A DNA stretch of 64,000 nucleotides, taken from positions 5,890,001-5,954,000 of the forward strand of contig JBANDB010000003.1 in the NCBI GenBank assembly GCA_037576215.1, written 5' to 3'. How positions within the stretch are numbered: position 1 is the stretch's first letter; each line of letters opens with the position of its first letter. This DNA is from Armillaria gallica (taxonomy: Eukaryota > Basidiomycota > Agaricomycetes > Agaricales > Physalacriaceae). The translations under genes were made by a program, and so were the position numbers. Under the pieces are notes generated by a model. That model saw only the letters and a program-made list of their open reading frames with translations. It was not told the origin of the DNA and searched no databases. Positions 44,175 to 56,717 of this stretch are shown piece by piece.

Positions 44175-46306
44175 ATGGAAGATTTACTTGTGGCGGTGAG
44201 GAGACGGATCAAGGCCCGTTTGATCATGGGTCTGTCCCTGAACCCTCACGTTGTGATCTGTGGACCCGGTAGCGATTTCTGTTCTCTTATCATGAGTTTC
44301 TCCCACTTGAAATCACTTTACACTTTTCTCCATATCAACAACGATAGCAAGAGCTCGCTAGAAGTCATTTCAGATGAACAACCTACCAGGGAAACAGGCA
44401 AATCGTCTTCGCTACTAGCCTACGCCTCATCATGCTCGCTGATTGATTCCAATCAAACAGGAAACAATCTTTCTGGCTCTTTGAAGGCCGAAAGTTCTTC
44501 AAGCTCTCTGAAATTATCTAGCGGGATAATACCCGATGATGTGATCTTTGAAGTTGCAAGGCATGCGTCTCCTCACAACGTTCTTCAAATGTGTTTGGCG
44601 GTGCGCAGTATCATCACCCGGTATTCATTTACTCGGAAGATGACACTCTGCGACAGAATCATGCGATATATAACCTACTCAAGCCTATTCTCTACTCTTC
44701 GGTCGACCTAGATTCTACCGAGTCCTGCCGAGCGTCCTTGAAACTATTCTCTCAACGTCCCGATATTACTGTGTGGATACAGGAGCTCACTTTAAGACCC
44801 AGCCACGCATCAGGATGGGCGAAGAGCTCAGAAACGAAGATAGACGAGGACTGGGTGTCCTCTGTGGTCGAAGAAATCATATCTGCAGGACATCTTCGTG
44901 GTCTTACTTCCTTTCTATGGGACGGAATGGAGAGTCCTAGAGATTCTTTGTGGACGGCGCTACGACTCGGGCACGAATCTACTTTATCTCGTCAGTTTCT
45001 TACTCACCCTTTCTGTAGCTGTCCGCATCTTCGAACCCTAGGCTCAAGTGTCGGCCCAAGAACACAGGCTGTGAATCCGGACAGCGATGTGTGTGTTCTC
45101 TCCCTGCACCGCTATACTGGGATCACGCTCATGAATTGCCAGATATTCAACTTCAAGGATCTCAAAGGCTTCTCCCTTTTTACCCAGCGGTTGCAGCGCT
45201 GGACAAGTGAGTCATCGGTTGTGACCATTCATTGGCAAAACGCCCAACTGACACGTCATACGAGGCTATACCGCACACCAGAAACTTCCTGTTCGGATGT
45301 GGGATATGCTCCTTATTCACAGCCCTCGACTACAGACTCTATACATCGATGGCACTTGCCATCTTTCTCAACTCTGGGAAGTCCGACCTATGTTAACAGG
45401 CCGCTGGGATCAACTGCAGAATTTTGCAGCAGGCAATATATTCCCCGTCGATGTTCCTATCCAGGAAAGCATCGCTATGATGTCAAATTTTCTGGAGAAT
45501 CATCCCTCGCTTGAGAATGTCGCAGCTTTGGGGTTTATGTCGTTTTTGCACCAATCGCTGATATCGCTTTCGAAGCTTCTCAAATGGAACTCGTACAGAG
45601 GCAAGCTACTTCAGTTGAAGAACGTTCCCATTGAATCTTCATTGAGGAAAGTTGTATTGACTGTAAGCCTTTCCGCTGATGATCGGGGGAATTTAATCAT
45701 GCGTCGTAACAAGGATTGGCTCAGTCCTAGGGTCAATTTTGATGATATACCGATTCTAGTTTCGATCACCTGTCTTTCCATCTGCGTCAACTTTGCGGAT
45801 AAGGGTGAAGGAGAGTTAACTTTTTTCAACCGACTTTTCACCACTTGTCGGAAGCTACATCACTTGGACGTTTCCTGTACATCACCGGTGCTACTCGTGC
45901 GTTCCTCCAGCCTAACTTCATTAGTAGCTGTTCTTACCTTTCTGCTCAGACTAATTTCCTCTGTTTCCTCTGCATAGCGCGTCAGCTGCGCTCGTTCGTG
46001 CTCACTAGGCCTCGGAAAGTGAATGAAGACGATTTTACAAAGGCTGCAATGCGTGCGGCTCGAACGCACCATGGCTTGCGCGAGTTCACATTCAGGGATG
46101 TGAATCCTTGGGACCATGTGGACTATCTTAACGGAACATTTAGGACGAAGAGTATAGGAACCTACATCGTTGTACGTGATGAGGTTTCGTTACCATTTGT
46201 TCGAGTGCGAGAGGCTGGCGTCAATGCTATGGGTCGACGCTACACGCGTTCATTCAACCGCAATCTTCCGGCGGGTGACGCCGGTCCGGTGTATCCTATA
46301 GGCTAA
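44175..46306 (+). CDS. F-box / leucine-rich-repeat-like protein 1
   Basis: Six exons (44175-44600, 44657-44970, 45019-45088, 45143-45206, 45265-45896, 45950-46306) join in one frame for 620 residues. The F-box lies at about 118-160 (IIPDDVIFEVARHASPHNVLQMCLA joined to NHAIYNLLKPILYSSVDL). The rest is the irregular leucine-rich part usual for Agaricomycete F-box proteins (WVSSVVEEIISAGHLRGL; LQTLYIDGTCHL). F-box proteins link substrates to SCF ubiquitin ligases through Skp1. The intron after exon 2 appears to use a GC donor (GCACGA). The Met at residue 40 is an alternative start. No lesion found. Confidence 0.75.
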
Positions 46307-46648
46307 AGTTGTCATTATTGTTTGTCTCTCCAGAGATGACTCGTCAATTAGTGGACGCAACTAAGGCACAGCGACTCGTTACATACAGTAAGGAGTCCTA
46401 GTTTCTCATCAAGAGTGTTTGCCTTGTGCCACTGGCAGGCTAAGTGACTCACGTGAACTAGGTGACCTCATGTGCCGTGATTAGACGCGTAAATTTCAAA
46501 TCAATTTTTTACCTTGCTACCGCGATTTGACCACCATCGCCGCCGGTTGAACAGGCCCCAGCTTGACCGTTTGAAACGACTTTATTGCGAGGAGAAGGTA
46601 TCAATATTGCGTTTCTCTCCGCCCGCAATTTCACTGTCAGCGTCCTAG

Positions 46649-48427
46649 ATGTCCTGGGCTCAATGCCAACTTGAATGTGACTGCTCCAACCACCATTTTC
46701 CAAAGGGCCACAGAGCCTTCGAGACTGACCGTATTTCTCCGTCGGATCTGGAATCCTTAAAACGTTCGAATGACGTGCCTCTCACTGCGCAAGCCGATGC
46801 TATTCGAGGAATGATCGCCCAACACAAAGAAGACCTCGATATCCTCGATTTACAGGTCACAAATCTCAAGGATTACAAGCAATGCTTGTTGGACCAAGTA
46901 ACTCGCGTCGAGGGCATAATCGAAGAACTTCATCAGCAGCACGAGAGGGCATGCTCCGCTATCCAGGAGAAGCAGAATATTCTCAGTCCTGTAAGACGCC
47001 TACCCTCAGAAGTTCTGTCAGAAATTTTCTTGCAGACGGTGGACTTTCCCATGCAGTGCGTCCTCATTAAGGAGGAGTCGCCCTATTGGAGTTTTCCCCC
47101 GACGCAGGACACTGACGTCAATCGAGCTCGTCTCGAATTATTGGCGAAAATCGGCACTTTCGTTCCCAAAACTGTGGTCTTATGTCAATATCTTGATCAC
47201 GGGGCAAATTTTCGGAGACGACTCTCACAAGACTATACGACACATAGCGCAGCAGCTTTGCCGTAGCAAGCTGTACCCACTCTCGCTAAGCGTAAGCTGC
47301 ACCGAGAAGGTGCAGTCAAACTTCACCAATTTCCCTTTGCCCTTGACAACAATCCTCCTTATGGTTGGAAGTCGGACGAAGGAACTACATCTTTCTGTTC
47401 CGTCCTCGATGCTTTCGCACTTTGCATCCCTAAATTTGACATTTCCATTACTTGACAAGCTGGTGTTACTATTATGCGATATGCCAGTGTCATGGACCAA
47501 TTATGGACGCTTTCAGCTTTTCGGCGACACGCCAAGCTAAGGGTCTTTGAGGTTATTGATGTGACCCATCCCTGTTATTCGTTTACACTCCCGTTCGATC
47601 AAATTCGACAGTTCAAAAGCAAACACGTAGCTATCACTACCGCACCTGCCATTCGCAATCGGGGACCATATCCTTCCTCCATCTTGGATTTCCTTAACGC
47701 GGCGACAGACTTGGAAACGTGTGCTGTTGAGCTTGAAATGGGCAACAAGGACGCATGGATTGCTCAGCATTGCGCTGAAATATACCCCGTTTTATGTCGT
47801 CGACTCGATTCTCTAGCTTTATTGTCGTCATTTTCGAAGGATCACGCCACTGATAATGCGATGAAGCAATTCTTCAATGGACTTATTCTTCCACTCGTCT
47901 CTTCGATCAAAGCCACTTGCCTAGTCGGACACCAAGAGAGGGAAGAAGAAGCCGTATTTACGTCCCTTCGACGGCTTCTCGAGCGTTCCAAGCCACCTCT
48001 CTCCACCCTCCACTTCACACACGGATGCGTACTCCCCGACGACCTCCTCCATACCCTACGCATCATTCCTGCCCTAGAAGACCTACGTCTCTTAGACGTC
48101 GGCCCTGGAACAATCACAGACGAGATCCTTGACGATCTAAATGCCAGCAAGGACAGCTGCGTCGCACCATGTTTACGCACGCTTCATCTGAGCGGTGAGC
48201 TGGATTTTCCAGCGGGAACGTTCGTTGAAATGGTACAATCACGCAGGACGTTGGCAGAAAACCGCCGATTACGGCGCGTCGATCTTTGTCTGTTTACTGC
48301 AAATATGGAGCCTGACGTAGAAGAGATGGCACGTTTAGAGTCGTTGTCTGTGCTAAATCGACACCATGCACAAGGAATGTCGTTCACCTGTAAATTCCGT
48401 TTGTTAGTCGATGACCGGGTTCTATGA
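46649..48427 (+). CDS. F-box / LRR-like protein 2, with two frame changes
   Basis: N-terminal coiled coil (IRGMIAQHKEDLDILDLQV, VEGIIEELHQQHERA), the usual prelude to the F-box in basidiomycete proteins, then RRLPSEVLSEIFLQTVD (about residues 112-130). The continuation (WRKSALSFPKLWSYVNI, from about 47140) is in another frame, and from about 47510 the first frame returns (KLRVFEVIDV) to the stop at 48427. No acceptable introns bridge the two changes; they are compensating single-base shifts or errors. The C-terminal half (LPDDLLHTLRIIPALEDLRLLDVG) is LRR-like. Confidence 0.6.
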
Positions 48428-48479
48428 TTTGTTTTTCTATCTGCCTCCTTATGTTCAGTTAATATGCCTAGACTAAATA

Positions 48480-48655
48480 CTAGTGCATTCTCCACAGTTA
48501 CCTCTCGATACTCAAAGACCTCGAACGGCTTACCGTTTTCCGTCCTGTTGACGGCTCGTTGGCCATTCCAAGCACTCCTAGCCCAGAAGACCTACGGCTC
48601 CTTAACGCCAGGTGTCTCCGACGATATAAAGATCCACAGTGGCGACTGTGTTTGT
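48480..48655 (+). pseudogene. F-box/LRR fragment
   Basis: After F-box gene 2 a frame gives LSILKDLERLTVF and PSPEDLRLLNAR, similar to the C-terminal part of F-box gene 2 (LEDLRLLDVG). No start or complete domain. Probably a relic of a tandem copy. Confidence 0.35.
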
Positions 48656-48996
48656 GAATTGGATATTCTGACGGAGGAAATAGCGTTCTTTGCGGTAGCC
48701 CATCTCTCTTTATCTCTCATCATCATAATAATTTAAACACGAAAATGTGAACTGCAACGACGCATCGTGTTGCACCGTACTGATATGCCCATATGACTAA
48801 CATATCTAGGAAGAGGTGCACGTCCAGCTGGACAGGTACACACCATTGACAATAACAAATTCTGCCATCACTCAGTTGGGAAGCTTGAACAGAAGATACT
48901 ACAGTATTGGTATATTCTACGTAGATGCTTTTGTCCTCAGTCCATGTTATTTATAACGTCCATATAATCCATATCTTGATGAAATGAAACCAAAAT

Positions 48997-50196
48997 TCAA
49001 AATTTCTTTTGCTAGATACCAATCAATGAATACCGCATCAAAACTGAAACCAGGAGAGCACTTACCCGATGGGTAACGTTGTACAGCTTCTCATCGAGTC
49101 CTTCCGTCTTACCACTGATATTATCAATCCGAGTGTTCTGCGAGTCCAGCTCCTGGCCCATAGCCATACCCAGGGCCTTCAACCTCTTCGTCGCGTCACC
49201 AATCTCATCGAGGTTATCATCCAGCTCATCCTCCATCTCGTCATCAGACGCAGTGGCCTCGTACTGGTACCGGGATCGTTGGGCTTTACGCTCGCTGAGC
49301 TGCTCTGCTGTCTTGAATCGACCACTCCCACTCCTGGCCCCGATGAGCTCTTCGTCATCACCGTCAGACCGGCCGTACGTCTGCGCTCGACCAAGACGAT
49401 TCTGGGAGTCACGGACATCCCTCATTGCCTTCTCGCGGTCCAAGCGCTCGTCTTCGTACCGAGCTTGAACTTTGGCTGCCTCGGCAGCACGTTTGGCGTC
49501 CTTGTTCCATGTAATGGCTGGCCGGAAGATGGAACGGTTGAGCTTCTTAAGTTCATCCGTTTTGTCACTGGCTCGGGCAGAGTGTCCCTTGGAGACGTCA
49601 AGGTGCATCTCGGTGTTCGCCAGTTTCTCTGCAACAGAAGGTCCTTGGTACCATATAATAAAAAATCAAAGATAGAACAGACCTGACTGGTCACCGAGCC
49701 TTCCCAGAGTACCCCTCGCGACATCCTCAGCCTCCCGGGCCAAGCGCAGGGCATTTCTGGTAGAGTTGACACTCTCTTGCTTCACAAACCTCGTCTGCTG
49801 CTTGATGCCTTCAACATCTTCATCGTTCTCTTCCCCAGGAGGAACATCCCTATTCGCTCCTCCATCAAAGAAACGGCCAGATCCTCCTGACTTTGCCGGG
49901 TTATAGCCTGAGAATAACTCGTTACGGTCCTGGTCTAGTTGAGCATCACCGCGAGAGTAAATGTCGCCAACGCCGTTACCGCGACTGTATTTGTCTCTAT
50001 AATCATCCTCTAGAGGTGTATTGTCGCCATTGCTGCGGGTGCTTTTCTCGTACAGATTACCGTCTCGGCTAGGAACGTAGGTGGCAGCATTAGACCGATA
50101 GCTTGACTGAGGAGAGGAGGACGATTTGCCTGGCTGTCTTTCTGACTCGATAGGCGGGATGAGTGGCTTGTTGTTATTGCGCTTTAACAAAGGCAT
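48997..50196 (-). CDS. sec9: t-SNARE Sec9 / SNAP-25 family
   Basis: Three exons (50196-49683, 49628-49066, 49011-48997) give 363 residues. The N-terminal ~130 residues are polar and low-complexity. Two SNARE helices follow: Qb (about 140-210, with zero-layer Gln in LGDQSEKLANTE) and Qc (about 300-358, zero-layer Gln in LDSQNTRID). There is no C-terminal anchor and no palmitoylation cysteine cluster, as in yeast Sec9. The protein acts at the plasma membrane, pairing with Sso-type and Snc-type SNAREs for exocytosis. The tiny last exon adds only the last few residues. It is followed head-to-tail by the nucleoporin gene on the same strand. Confidence 0.9.
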
Positions 50197-50369
50197 GGCG
50201 GTGAGTGGAAGAGAGTGTCAGCGGGCTGTGTGATCGAAATCCATCTACGATCAGCACTGCCACATTGCCTTGGTGATCGGGCAAATGGACCGCATCGCTC
50301 AGCCTCTAGATCTGGGCACACAAAATCTCCATACATTGGATCGTGAAAACTGTATAAGTATAAGAGCTG

Positions 50370-53259
50370 TCAGATAGTCAGTACCCTAAATGGGTCCGAA
50401 CCCCCACCCTCTAGTCCGCCCAGAACACCTTGCCGTACCGCAGCCAAATAATCACCCAACCGCCGCCCATCCTCATTGGCAAAGTCACTGTACAGCTTAT
50501 ACCGCGAATCGGCAACAATGTTGACGAGCTCCAGCGTTTGCTTCATGTTCCTAATGAGAAAAAGCTTAGCGGGCGAAATGGAAAGAAGGAAAGAGGGTAC
50601 ATACTCAGGGAACAACTGCCGTGAATTGAATAACAGATAATGTAACCGTATAATCAGCTCGGGAATATATATCTGGCGAATCCGTATGAGATCCTTCGTC
50701 CGCTGGTCGGCATTGGATGGATCACTTTCCGATACAAGCCACTCAGAGGTTAGCAACTTCACAATGTGATACTTTGCTTGGTTGATCGATGACTGGAAAC
50801 CAAACCAATGAGTTTGCCCTGCAAATTGGCTATCTTCATACCTTGTAATCCTCCAGCCAATCATTTCTTTTCTCCTTACTCATCTGTAACACCTCCATAG
50901 CTTGGATCTCGACGACCCTCTCCAGCGCCTCCCATATCACAAAGAACTGCCGGTAGTATAGGTATTCCGTGGCCTGCGCCTCTGGTTGACTGATAGATGC
51001 CAAGTCCAAGGGCAACATCCCAAGGAGCTGTTGCGCAACTTGTACTCTTCCCGACCCTACACAAAATTCAGAATTGTGAAGACCGGTAATAAGATGAACG
51101 CACCCAGGAAATAACGTAGAATCACATTCGCTTGCTCCAGAGCTGTATCATATGTCGATTCCATGAATGTTGTCCACTCAATCGACCGCAGCAATAGCAG
51201 CTCTGCATCTGTGGGTGATGTCTGCAAAGTGGCAAGTGAAGGCAGGGATCCTTTAAGAAGAGGTAGAAGCTGCACGCAAGCTCATTAGAAGAAAATCACC
51301 AATGTCTAGAAACCTACGAACATCGAAGGCCTTGACGATAGTCTGTTCAGCAGCAGCAACCGCTACTCGATCCACATCGAGTCCATGTTCCCGCGCCCGC
51401 GTTAAAGCTTGCCGTCTCTCAGCAGGATCCGCACTCAGCTCTAGCGAGACTAGGAAGACTGCATATCTGTTGATAGCGTTCTCTCCCAAAGCACCCGCGT
51501 ACATCGCAATGAGATCCCTTTGACCAGCAGCCTAAACACAGTCAGCTTCGGAGTCACCAATATGCGAAACAGACAAACCTCAAGAACTTGGAGATATGCT
51601 TCCAGAATTGTTTGTACAGCAGCAGGCGGAACATTGATTTCAATCATCTGTAAAAAGAGACATAGATGGGCGAAAAACCGGCAAAGTGGTGCATATCTGT
51701 TCTTGACATTATGAATGTGCGAACGAGAAAGTGACAAGTATGCTCACTCCGAGGACGATCTCTGGTATAAGCCTTGTTTCAGACCATCAGAGAATGTAGT
51801 CAAAAGCACACTCGTCCGATCGAGTATTATGAGCAGCTGAGAATAATGCAGGGGATGGTCCCCATTGGTTCTGGAAAAGCGGACCAGATTCAAGACACAG
51901 GAGAAGAAGAAAAAAAGATTTCCTTACCCATCTTCCACGGGCACAGTTCGTAGACCTTCCAACACCTGAAAAACCTCCTTTTGCCACTCCTCCTCCTCCT
52001 CTTCCTGCTTGTCTTCAGCAACAAATGTAACACCCTTCTCCACCGCAGTCTTGCCACCCTCCCAAAAACATCCACCAAGTTTGTTCATCTCCATCGACTC
52101 CTTCTCCTCACACATAATACTAACATGGGCCCATAGATAATCCTCCCATGTGCGACACGCTGATTTCAGTACACTGAACGTCTGTGGCGAAGGCGCAAGC
52201 GCGGCATAGAGCACCCTTTCGTGTTCCGGCATGTTAGTGTTTAGGGCAGCTCGTGTACACGTCGTCTTCCACAGCCTGCGGTTTCGATTCCCTATCCACA
52301 TATCAGGGTCATCCTCATCAGATTCGTCACCGGATGTTTCATGTGCTGAGAAAAGAGAGAAGTTAGGAATAAGCGCTCTCCGAACGCAGTGAACTCTTAC
52401 ATAGTAGACGCCACTGAAACAATCGTGAGCCACGTATACTAGCTGCTCTCCACGGTTGGTGCGCTTTTCGACACAGCTCAATTGCCTCATCTAGCCGGCC
52501 CGCTCGAACAAACGAATACAGCGCTTGAGTGAGATTTTTTTCAAAGTTCTGCGTGACATGAGTCCGCGTGTAAGAGATAAGATCAACTATAACTCACTGC
52601 ATCATCCGAAGCCAAAGCTCTTCCGTCTCCTCGATTGACAGCATCTGGATCCAGTTCCTTGACAAGACCACTCCTACCCCCAGCAGCGGTTCGAGCGGCT
52701 TGAACAACATTATGCTTGGTGAATGTCCAGTACCCAGTGGTGGCTTCAGGGTGTTGTGGTGCTGGGGCTGTCTCTTGCAACCATTCGCGTATCACAATGA
52801 GTTCAGAGAGGAGTGGCGAAGCGTTCATGATAGCCTGGGCGACGGTCGACGTCGGCGTGTAGGGATTTTCGCGCAGTAAATCTCGTGCAGAGTCAAACGG
52901 GGGATATTCTGTCTTTCGAGCGCTGTGATCAATCAGATTTAGAGTAAAATTTACAGGGAATGAGCGCACGGCATGACAGCTTGCAGTAACCCCCACGTAT
53001 TCTCCTCTAACTGCAAGAGATCCAATGTACTACGAGCTGCTTGCTCGGGGGGTTGCTCCTCATACTCTGCTATTCTGTAGCTCTGCGTGAATTCTTAAAA
53101 CATAGATTGAATCTGAGGAAAAGATTACAGGTTTCGACATATTGCTCTCAACTGAGGCGCAAATCCTGTATCGGGGTCAAGGATGGCAGCCAAGTCGTCT
53201 GGCATTGATTGAAAGAGAGATAAAACATCTGCGCAAGCTTCGTAGGCATTGTCAGCCAT
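50370..53259 (-). CDS. nup84: Nuclear pore protein, Nup84/Nup107 family
   Basis: At least ten exons on the minus strand, starting MADNAYEACADVLSLF at 53259. Exon 1 (53259-53129) joins IAEYEEQPPEQA by an acceptor at GCTACAG. Diagnostic phrases follow in the order of the family: TGYWTFTKHNVVQA, LDPDAVNRGDGRAL, ALYSFVRAGRLDEAIELCRKA, RRLWKTTCTRAAL, TWEDYLWAHVSIMCEEKE, YAGALGENAINRYAVFLVSLE, ITRIRQIYIPELI-like text near the end, and GGGSDPFRV before the stop at 50370. The alpha-helical solenoid is a member of the Y complex scaffold of the nuclear pore, needed for mRNA export and pore assembly. No lesion was seen. Confidence 0.88.
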
Positions 53260-53380
53260 TGGAATGGAAATACTGTGGAGGTCGAGAACAAGTTTGACCG
53301 AACAAAAAGTCGCGTTCGTCGCGGCGCACGTGAGCAGACCTATAAATAGTAATTCATCCTTTGCTACCACTACTTTTCGG
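53260..53380. promoter_or_regulatory. 121-bp divergent promoter, nup84 / conserved hypothetical
   Basis: The two start codons face away from each other with only 121 bases between them. A TATAAATAG lies at 53341-53349 for the plus-strand gene. Confidence 0.5.
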
Positions 53381-54801
53381 ATGTCCGGCGCAGACTGGAT
53401 TCCTATATCTGACACGTCGGACTGGCCACTAGATTTAACTTCCTTGTTTCAACTTCTGGATGAAAAGATCCCTTTGGAGCTTACCGACGGAACCTGCATC
53501 TTGACTTCACCGAAATCCTCTGAATTGCTCGAAGAGATTGCCATACAGTTCAAGCGCTCACCGGGAGTGTTCAGCAACGCTCATGGCGACTCGCCGGTCT
53601 TGTCAATGCTGGACTTGATACTTTCAACTGTTGCAGCTCTCCGCGCCATTTCTGAGATGTCAATGAACGACATTCCACGTCCAACCACACCGTTCTGGTC
53701 ATTGCTGCTCCGGTCACTTGTTATTACCTGCTATGAGGAATCTTACATCCTGCAAGTATCCACCGTCGTGAGGACGAGCCATAATAATAACCTACAGGGA
53801 AAGTGTGTCGTTTGCTTTACCAAAACCATTGGACTCTAATTGCGCCGTATTGGATGGCCACGCCGCGCTTCTGGTATCACATCTTGCAGATCAACTCCAG
53901 CTGCAGATGATCCGTCTTCGATAACAGAACGACATGCTGCAGAGTCTAATCACGGAGAGAGCGGCTGCAGTCTTTCAGACCCAGACGAGTCATTATCTAA
54001 GCACTCCGCTGAAAATTCCTCTTACGAGAGCATGGAAACTTCGACACAGCCGACCTCAGCACCGTCGTCGAATGTACCGGTCGAAGCTCATGTGCTTTCT
54101 CATTGGCGACAACCCGATTGCGTCGCCCTCCCATTCCTTTGCATTGCCGATGAAGAGAACATTATACCGCTGGTGAAAAGCACAGTTTATCAGCGGTATA
54201 CATGGGGAATATCCGAGCCGGTAGTGGGGATAATCTTGTCGGAAACAGGTTGCATTGGTCGTGTGGTCATGGGCTGGACTGACGAGACAAGTGATTCAGT
54301 TCGTGCTCTGGTGTGTTACTTCCTCTTTGTGACCGGATAAGTTCTCAAGGGTATCCCCGAAGCCCCGAAAAAGAATTGCATACTCCGACGAACGCTGTCC
54401 AAACTCTTCTCTGGGAATTTATGACTTGACTGACCCAGTTTCTGCTATTCAACTCGCACAATTCATCCTTGGTCTTCGTCAGCACATTGAAAAGATTGTC
54501 TCGAAATCGTCCAGCCCGACCTTCAGGCATATTTTATGGCGATCCGATCCGATTCAAATGGATGAAGATCAATCAGGACCGGACGATGAAAGGGAAAGAA
54601 GGATACACATTTGGTTGCGCGGTGTTTCTTCACTCCAGGGTGATTCGTATGTTTTAATTCATAGATGTTGTGTTTAAAACTGAATACCTTTCTTGTACAG
54701 CGCGCCAGAACCACGGTATACATTGCAGTATGTTCATTGTCCGTCTCGCTGAGCGCTATCACTCAATCTCACATAGTGGAACTTCGACGCTAAACTCGTG
54801 A
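53381..54801 (+). CDS. Conserved Agaricomycete protein of unknown function
   Basis: Starts MSGADWIPISDTSDWPLDL at 53381. Further exons read LLDEKIPLELTDGTCILTS, ALPKPLDSNCAVLDGHAALL, a serine-rich linker, then HWRQPDCVALPFLCIADEENIIPLVKSTVYQR, GISEPVVGIILSETGCIGRVVMGW, IQLAQFILGLRQHIEKI and IHIWLRGVSS. I recall full-length homologues with this order in mushrooms, with no known role. About six introns are implied. The last exon and stop (near 54801) are tentative, and two middle junctions were not resolved. Confidence 0.6.
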
Positions 54802-54937
54802 GTAAACCGTGGTATTGCTTCACTACAGTCGTTTAGCCATTCTTATTAGAGCATCCACTCACAGTGAGGCAGAATCAGTGTCTGTACCCTTTACTCTTTG
54901 CTTTTATGGTGCCTTAACTTGACAGTGCTTATAAAGG

Positions 54938-56717
54938 ATGGCGAAAGTGCCTGAAGCTAGAATCGCAGACGGCATTTCCTCAAGTATTAGACGCTTTCTT
55001 TACGACCGAAACGCGTTCAGCTTCATCCGTCTACCTCTCACCGACGCTACAGCGACGGATCTGAGAAGATTCGTGGAGAAGGAAGACGGACCCCCACTTT
55101 CATACACAGATAACGACGCCGTCATTGATGCCGCCCAGAACGAAGAGGTCACTGCCATGACCTGGATCTACGATGATCTGACTGAATATCGGAAGCCATC
55201 ATGGGTGAGCATTATTTCATATCCTAGAAGACTGGATTATGATATGTTCGTCCCCAGGATGCTGGCCCACCATCTGCCGATGTTGCCGTACAAGACATTC
55301 TTGACCATTTCATGCATCAGTTAGAGGATATGGGTGTGAGTAGGGGCGTCTCACAATCGTCTGTCAGCACCCTCATCTTTCGTTCAAGTCATCAACCACG
55401 GATTACCCCACGCTCGACCCTTCTCTCATGAAAATTGTCGCTTCCTCACTCTCGTTCCTCCTGTGCGTTTCCGTGGGAGGCTTTGCGAAAGGCCTTGCGT
55501 ACAAACCTAACGAAACCGAAGCCAGGCATTGAGATTTGTTGCTCTATACCTCATTTGTTGTTTCAGGCCAAGTTATCCCGCAGCGGCTTTTGTATGTTTG
55601 TTCATCGTCCTTTCCTTTTGCTGGCTCACTTTTGTCCAGGTTGGAAAGGCATCTATCTTTTCCACGTAACACCGCTCTTGACCTCGCCTCGGGTGAGGCA
55701 AACAATATCGCGGCACTTCAGCAGCACGCAGATGCTCTTGTACGCCTCTGTAGGAGAGCTGAACACACCGCTTTCTCTCGTTTTAAAGCTCTCGACCCTA
55801 TTACTATGCAGGCCGCAAAAGCTCTAGGGGACACCTATGTACATTTAGAACAAACATCAACCCTGGCGCATGGTACGAATGCTGCCCAGGTGATCAAAAA
55901 ACGTGCCCAGCAAGAGCCCGATAATGCCAAATGTGATTCTTTTCTGGCATTCCCAATCTCCATCCCGACACACGGCCGACCAGAGCCTCTGGAGCGCGGC
56001 TGGGACCATCTCCAACCACCATCACCGAATCAACCGCCCAAAGTTAAGAAGAAACCTCCCCAGACTTCTATTACCGAATCTCCCGAGGAGAAGATGCGGC
56101 AGATGAAGAGCCCGTTTTTCACCAATGCCTCCGAAACGCAAACCTTCAAACTTCCCGAGACTGAGCTCGCGAACCTCCTCGAAAAGCATCTCCTTGCTGT
56201 CCTTATAAGCGAGTATAAGAAGACCGATGAGGAGGATGGAAAGGCCATGAACCAGTGCAAACTCCATCTTGTAAGCGCTGTGATGCACCTCAAGAGCCTC
56301 GGTATAACCAGGTATCCCGTCTTTGGTTTGGCTACCAACGGCACAGTGGGTGCCCTTCTCTGTTGTTGGTACTCGAGACGATTGGATGTATGTTTTCTCT
56401 GCCTACAAACACACGTTGTTTTAGAAACTAATGATGGATTGCAGCGCGTCTTCATCATGGACCGAAATATTCGATGCTTTGATATATCTTCCCCGATTCA
56501 GGCTTATCATTTCATGACGTTCCTCCTACGATTGCGACGATGGAGCGGCGAGCAGCTGATGAGGCACCAAGTTAGGATTTTGGAGAATGCTGGTACGTTT
56601 ATGGCAGATCCCTCCTGGACTCGGAAAGCGCAGAAAGAGGCAGCTAAGAACATCAATGTTGATTCGGGTATAAATGGCGACATCGTGGCTGGCCAGCTTG
56701 CAGAGATGGAAGTATAG
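54938..56717 (+). CDS. Hypothetical protein with PD-(D/E)XK-like C-terminal part
   Basis: Starts MAKVPEARIADGISSSIRRFL; exon 1 ends KPSW and joins DAGPPSADVAVQDILDHFMHQ. A middle part has QVIPQRLLLERHLSFPRN and then a long last-but-one exon (VHLEQTSTLAHGTNAAQVIKKRA). The C-terminal half reads LLAVLISEYKKTDEEDGKAMNQ, ITRYPVFGLATNGTVGALLCCW, then after an intron RVFIMDRNIRCFDISSPIQAYHFMTFLLRL. E-x-K inside a strand followed by a helix and a Gln resembles the core of PD-(D/E)XK nucleases, so a nuclease-like fold is possible; catalytic activity is not shown. One middle junction is unresolved. Stop at 56717. Confidence 0.55.

Noticed and set aside
49069..49686. Plus-strand 205-residue frame across sec9
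   Set aside because: Antisense shadow of the SNARE coding region.
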